NCBI GenBank assembly: GCA_022508405.1
Contig: JAFLVI010000011.1
Location: forward strand, 1 to 35,033
Length of the DNA stretch: 35,033 bases
DNA from: Clostridiales bacterium
GTDB lineage: Bacteria; Bacillota; Clostridia; Christensenellales; Pumilibacteraceae
Reading direction: 5' to 3'
Shown here: positions 32,321 through 35,033 of the stretch, one piece after another
Position numbering within the stretch: the first letter of the stretch is position 1
Layout of the letters: every line of letters starts with the position of its first letter
Program-made: the position numbers and the translations under genes
Notes under the pieces: model-generated
What the model was told of the DNA's origin: nothing
Database searches by the model: none
The model's input: the letters and a program-made list of their open reading frames with translations, nothing else

Positions 32321-32603
32321 AGGTTGATAGTGGTCGAGCCTGCAAGGTTTTATGGGCGTTAAGCGGCGTGATACATCGTCAAAGTACGCTCGACGTACTA
32401 TAAAAGTACGACTTCGCGCACTTTTCCTTGTCTGACACCACTTTCCGCTCCTTAAAACTGTTTGCACCCAAACTTCGCAGTTTGGAGATAGTTTGACACT
32501 TATGGAGCGCAGTCGTACCCACAGCGGTACGTCAAGCGACGTAAGGGGCAAAATAGCCAATAATGTGAAGTTTGGGCTTGCACAGCCCGACCACTCTCAA
32601 CCT
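32321..32603 (-). ncRNA. Large structured non-coding RNA candidate
   Basis: A gene-free 283-bp stretch closed by arms 32321-32346 and 32577-32603 (26 pairs, one mismatch, one 1-nt bulge). Inside are nested helices. CGCTCC (32446-32451) pairs with GGAGCG (32504-32509), AAACT (32455-32459) with AGTTT (32490-32494), and a 7-bp hairpin spans 32468-32485. Further hairpins lie at 32383-32399, 32402-32425, 32514-32531 or alternatively 32528-32543, and a helix joins 32368-32374 to 32435-32441. On the minus strand the 32468-32485 loop is GCGA (GNRA), and six positions that are A-C mismatches on plus become G-U pairs (for example 32337:32587, 32340:32584, 32408:32419, 32371:32438). This points to a minus-strand transcript. 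No clear promoter is seen upstream. It does not look like tmRNA, SRP or RNase P RNA. The open frames across it are not convincing genes. Confidence 0.7.
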
Positions 32604-32618
32604 ATCTTAGGAGGAAGT

Positions 32619-33623
32619 ATGAAAAAAATAACTGCTCTTTTTACCGCGCTCGCACTAATGCTGTGTCCGCTTACGCTTGTCGGCTGTGGTGACGACGGCA
32701 AGACCACGGTCAGGCTGTGCGAGGTAACCCACTCAATCTTTTACGCGCCGTTGTACATAGCTATAAACAACGGGTATTTCGCCGATGAAAACATCAATCT
32801 CAAGCTAAGCAACGGCGGCGGCGCCGACAAGGTTATGACCGCCGTAATTTCCGGTTCGGCAGACATCGGGCTCATGGGTCCGGAGGCCACGATTTACTGT
32901 CACGTAGAAGGACAGCGCAACTACCCCGTCATATTCGGACAGCTTACTGCGTGCGACGGATCGTTCCTTGTAGGGCGCAGACCGGAACCGGACTTTGACT
33001 GGAGCAATCTTGCGGGCAAGCACGTGCTTGCGGGTCGCCCTGGTGGCGTGCCGGCAATGACGCTTCAGTGGGTGCTTAATCAGCACGGAGTTAATACCAA
33101 TACGCCGCTGTTTGACACCTCGGTCGCGTTTGACGCAATGGTTGGCACGTTTGACACCGACAAAAGCATAGATTACACCACTATGTTTGAGCCGACCGCT
33201 TCCGAATACGTGGCGCTCGGCAAGGGTTACATTGTGGCGTCTGTGGGCGAAGCGTCGGGCGAAGTGCCGTACACGGCGTTTTCGGCGCAAAAATCGTGGT
33301 TAAAGTCCAATAATAAAACCGCCAAAGCCTTTTTGCGCGCGGTACTTCGCGGCTACCAATACATGGTAAACAACACGCCCGAAACGGTAGCCAAGTCGCT
33401 TGTTAAGTCCTTCCCCGGCACGACAGAGCAGTCCGCCGTATACGCAATAAACAGCTATCTGGCGATTAACGCGTGGTCTACTACCCCCGTCATGTCGGAG
33501 ACGGCGTTCAACAGGCTTCAGGACATAATGGAAAACGCGGGCACGCTCAAGAGCCGCGCCGACTACAACCTTGCCGTAAACAACAACATCGCAAACGAGC
33601 TTGTTAAAGAACTCGAAATGTAG
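32619..33623 (+). CDS. ABC importer substrate-binding lipoprotein, NMT1/SsuA-like
   Basis: Binding protein of an SsuA/TauA/ThiY-type importer, 334 residues, tethered outside the membrane. The signal peptide MKKITALFTALALMLCPLTL ends in the lipobox LVGC, with the lipid-carrying Cys at about residue 23. The mature part has the family's EVTHSIFYAPLYIAINNGYF start, then GSADIGLMGPEATIY and the FDAMVGTFDTDKSIDYTTMF segment. The substrate (sulfonate, nitrate-like, or thiamine precursor) cannot be told. I start at ATG 32619 because a strong TAGGAGG site precedes it and the signal peptide begins there; longer in-frame starts run into the structured element. Confidence 0.93.
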   Translation: MKKITALFTALALMLCPLTLVGCGDDGKTTVRLCEVTHSIFYAPLYIAINNGYFADENINLKLSNGGGADKVMTAVISGSADIGLMGPEATIYCHVEGQRNYPVIFGQLTACDGSFLVGRRPEPDFDWSNLAGKHVLAGRPGGVPAMTLQWVLNQHGVNTNTPLFDTSVAFDAMVGTFDTDKSIDYTTMFEPTASEYVALGKGYIVASVGEASGEVPYTAFSAQKSWLKSNNKTAKAFLRAVLRGYQYMVNNTPETVAKSLVKSFPGTTEQSAVYAINSYLAINAWSTTPVMSETAFNRLQDIMENAGTLKSRADYNLAVNNNIANELVKELEM

Positions 33624-33640
33624 CGCACGGGTGACCCGCC

Positions 33641-34393
33641 ATGGCTTTACTGGATATAAATCATGTCGATATAATCTATCAGACCGAAAAGAGCGAAACC
33701 GAGGCGGTGCGCGACCTGACTCTGACAATCGATGAGGGCGAGTTTATCGCCCTTGTCGGTCCGTCGGGGTGCGGCAAAACCACTCTTTTGTCCATGATAG
33801 CCGGACTGTTGCCGCCCACAAACGGCACTATAACAATAGACGGTCAGCCGATTGTGGCAAAAAAAGGCAATGTGGGATACATGCTGCAACGCGACAACCT
33901 GTTTGAATGGCGAACAATAGAGTCCAACGTAATGCTCGGGCTGTCCGTGCAAAAAAAGCTTACGCCCGAGTCAAAGCAATACGCGGTGGAAATGTTGGAA
34001 AAGTACGGACTGGGCGACTTTAAAAACGCTTACCCTACCGAACTGTCCGGCGGAATGCGCCAGCGCGCCGCGCTTATACGCACACTGGCGTTTAAACCGC
34101 GATTGCTACTGCTTGACGAACCGTTTTCCGCCATCGACTTTCAAACGCGCATGACGGTGTGCGACGACGTTCACGCAATAATAAAAAACGAAAACAAAAC
34201 GGCGCTATTAGTCACTCACGACATTTCCGAAGCGGTGTCCATGGCGGACAGAATAGTCGTGCTGACAAAGCGCCCCGCTTCCGTCAAGGCGGTGTTTACA
34301 ATAGATATAGACGCGCCCACGCCGCTCAAGCGCCGAGAGAGCCCTAAATTCTCATACTGGTTTGACCGCGTATGGAAGGAGGTGACGCAATGA
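33641..34393 (+). CDS. ABC importer ATPase, SsuB/TauB type
   Basis: Cytoplasmic ATPase for the importer, 250 residues, normal length. Walker A GPSGCGKTT (about 45-53), Q-loop in VGYMLQRDNLFEWRT, signature LSGGMRQR, Walker B LLLLDEPFSAID, and switch His in LLVTHDISEAVSMADRIVVL are all intact. The ribosome site is weak (GGGTGA) and is inside a small inverted repeat, CGGGT-G-ACCCG (33628-33638). The stop overlaps the next start as ATGA. Confidence 0.95.
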   Translation: MALLDINHVDIIYQTEKSETEAVRDLTLTIDEGEFIALVGPSGCGKTTLLSMIAGLLPPTNGTITIDGQPIVAKKGNVGYMLQRDNLFEWRTIESNVMLGLSVQKKLTPESKQYAVEMLEKYGLGDFKNAYPTELSGGMRQRAALIRTLAFKPRLLLLDEPFSAIDFQTRMTVCDDVHAIIKNENKTALLVTHDISEAVSMADRIVVLTKRPASVKAVFTIDIDAPTPLKRRESPKFSYWFDRVWKEVTQ

Positions 34394-34557
34394 CGGACGA
34401 AAAACGCGTTTCCGGCAAGCAAGTTCTGCTTGACGCCGTTACGCTTGTAAAGGACGCGGGTGTGTACATGTACACGCTTACAAAGACCGTGTTTATAAAG
34501 ATAAAAAGCATGATTGTTACCGCCGACGACAAAGACGGCGAAACCACGCACGACTAA
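34390..34557 (+). CDS. Small unknown protein inside the importer operon
   Basis: A 55-residue protein, not recognised. It starts at ATG 34390 after a near-perfect AAGGAGGTG site, overlaps the ATPase stop by 4 nt, and ends 19 bp before the permease. One helix-like central part, VLLDAVTLVKDAGVYMYTLT, leads to FIKIKSMIV and a charged tail, DDKDGETTHD. It is not hydrophobic enough for a clear membrane span but could be amphipathic. Ribosome-site strength and tight spacing say that it is translated. Confidence 0.72.
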   Translation: MTDEKRVSGKQVLLDAVTLVKDAGVYMYTLTKTVFIKIKSMIVTADDKDGETTHD

Positions 34558-34576
34558 CGCTTTTAAGGAGCCTAAC

Positions 34577-35033
34577 ATGAAGATGACCCGATTACCCTGC
34601 CGTTTGCCGCAAGGCAAAACCCCGCGCCAAAAGTATTTAGCCCGCCGCCGAAACGACAAAATCACCACAGTTATTCTGCAGATAGGTCTGCTGTTTGCAT
34701 TGATAGGCATTTGGGAACTCGCGGCAAAGCTGGACTTGATTGACCCGTTTATCACGTCCTGCCCGTCGCGCATAGTAAAAATGCTGCAAACTATTGACAC
34801 GAGCGAACTGTTTACCCATATAGCCTATACCCTGATAGAATGTATAATCGGCTTTATAGCGGCGAGTGCTCTGGGCATAGTGATTGCCATATTGCTTTGG
34901 CGGTTTGTAAAGCTAAGGAAAGTACTGGAGCCGTACATTGTAGTGCTTAACGCCCTGCCCAAAATCGCGCTCGGGCCTATAATCATCATCTGGGTGGGCG
35001 CGGGCGCGCAAGCGATAATAGTAATGACAATAC
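34577..35033 (+). CDS. ABC importer permease, SsuC/TauC type (runs off right edge)
   Basis: First 152 codons of the importer permease. ATG at 34577 follows AAGGAG. A basic cytoplasmic start (RQKYLARRRND) precedes a first membrane helix, VILQIGLLFALIGIWELAAK, and the family phrase PFITSCPSRIV. Next come HIAYTLIECIIGFIAASALG and the beginning of the EAA-type coupling region, ALPKIALGPIIIIWVGAG. The rest lies beyond the window. The operon order is binding protein, ATPase, small protein, permease. Confidence 0.92.
   Translation, partial: MKMTRLPCRLPQGKTPRQKYLARRRNDKITTVILQIGLLFALIGIWELAAKLDLIDPFITSCPSRIVKMLQTIDTSELFTHIAYTLIECIIGFIAASALGIVIAILLWRFVKLRKVLEPYIVVLNALPKIALGPIIIIWVGAGAQAIIVMTI

Noticed and set aside
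32288-32560. 90-codon minus-strand open frame inside the structured region
   Set aside because: No ribosome site is seen, composition is Arg/Pro/Trp-rich, and the frame runs straight through the paired arms and hairpins. It is better explained as a shadow of a structured RNA.
32321-32603. Terminal inverted repeats of a MITE or insertion sequence
   Set aside because: No target-site duplication is visible next to the arms, there is no transposase, and the internal nested helices with G-U pairs on one strand fit an RNA better. It is kept as an alternative for the structured RNA finding.
32321-32603. tmRNA, SRP RNA, 6S RNA or RNase P RNA
   Set aside because: No CCA-type end, tag frame, SRP GNAR/Alu-like core, single long bulged hairpin or RNase P conserved core was seen.
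32493-32618. Upstream extension of the importer lipoprotein frame
   Set aside because: It would bury the signal peptide and lipobox 42 residues inside the protein. The strong TAGGAGG site fits only the ATG at 32619.

Overview
The window looks like chromosomal DNA of a low-to-mid-GC, Gram-positive-type bacterium of the Clostridia (Bacillota), probably spore-forming. This is an inference from: TTGACA/TATAAT promoters with 17-18 bp spacing, strong GGAGG-type ribosome sites with GTG and TTG starts, a B. subtilis-like MazEF (NdoAI/NdoA) pair, a CotF-type coat protein, DUF4364 and TSCPD proteins, and a single-spanning giant surface protein with Listeria-Bacteroides repeats. No plasmid, phage, insertion sequence, CRISPR array, rRNA or tRNA was seen.

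Layout. 1-2.3 kb: uvrB-uvrA excision-repair operon (minus; uvrA runs off the left edge). 2.5-2.9 kb: an AT-rich orphan gene with a candidate operator. 2.9-5.1 kb: a PfkB sugar kinase translationally coupled to a DinB-type polymerase (minus), with a consensus promoter back to back with that of a SecB-like gene (plus). 5.8-6.4 kb: mazEF. 6.4-9.9 kb: recX, P1-family peptidase, acpS and nnrDE (minus), read from a promoter that may give a leaderless recX message. 9.9-10.8 kb: a two-gene spore-coat-like operon. 10.9-12.5 kb: cardiolipin synthase. 12.6-23.0 kb: a PRTase gene and a 9.7-kb gene for a 3238-residue membrane-anchored surface protein, divergent from a MarR-type regulator. 23.7-25.8 kb: cysE-cysS. 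25.9-28.1 kb: an ABC ATPase of MalK/MsmK type with extra C-terminal domains and a histone-H1-like Lys/Ala/Pro tail. 28.2-29.6 kb: DUF4364, TSCPD and bioY. 29.6-32.2 kb: valS. 32.6-35.0 kb: an SsuABC/TauABC/ThiXYZ-type importer operon (lipoprotein, ATPase, unknown 55-residue protein, truncated permease).

The most notable unexplained object lies between valS and the importer. A 283-bp segment (32321-32603) is closed by a 26-pair imperfect inverted repeat and holds several nested hairpins. Every A-C mismatch on the plus strand becomes a G-U pair on the minus strand, and one hairpin has a GCGA (GNRA) loop only on the minus strand. It therefore reads as a large structured non-coding RNA transcribed from the minus strand. 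I could not assign it to a known class.

How genes work together: UvrAB and DinB handle DNA damage, and RecX modulates RecA. CysE makes O-acetylserine for cysteine, which CysS loads on tRNA. AcpS and NnrDE are housekeeping cofactor-maintenance genes. BioY imports biotin. The last operon is a complete solute importer of unknown substrate.
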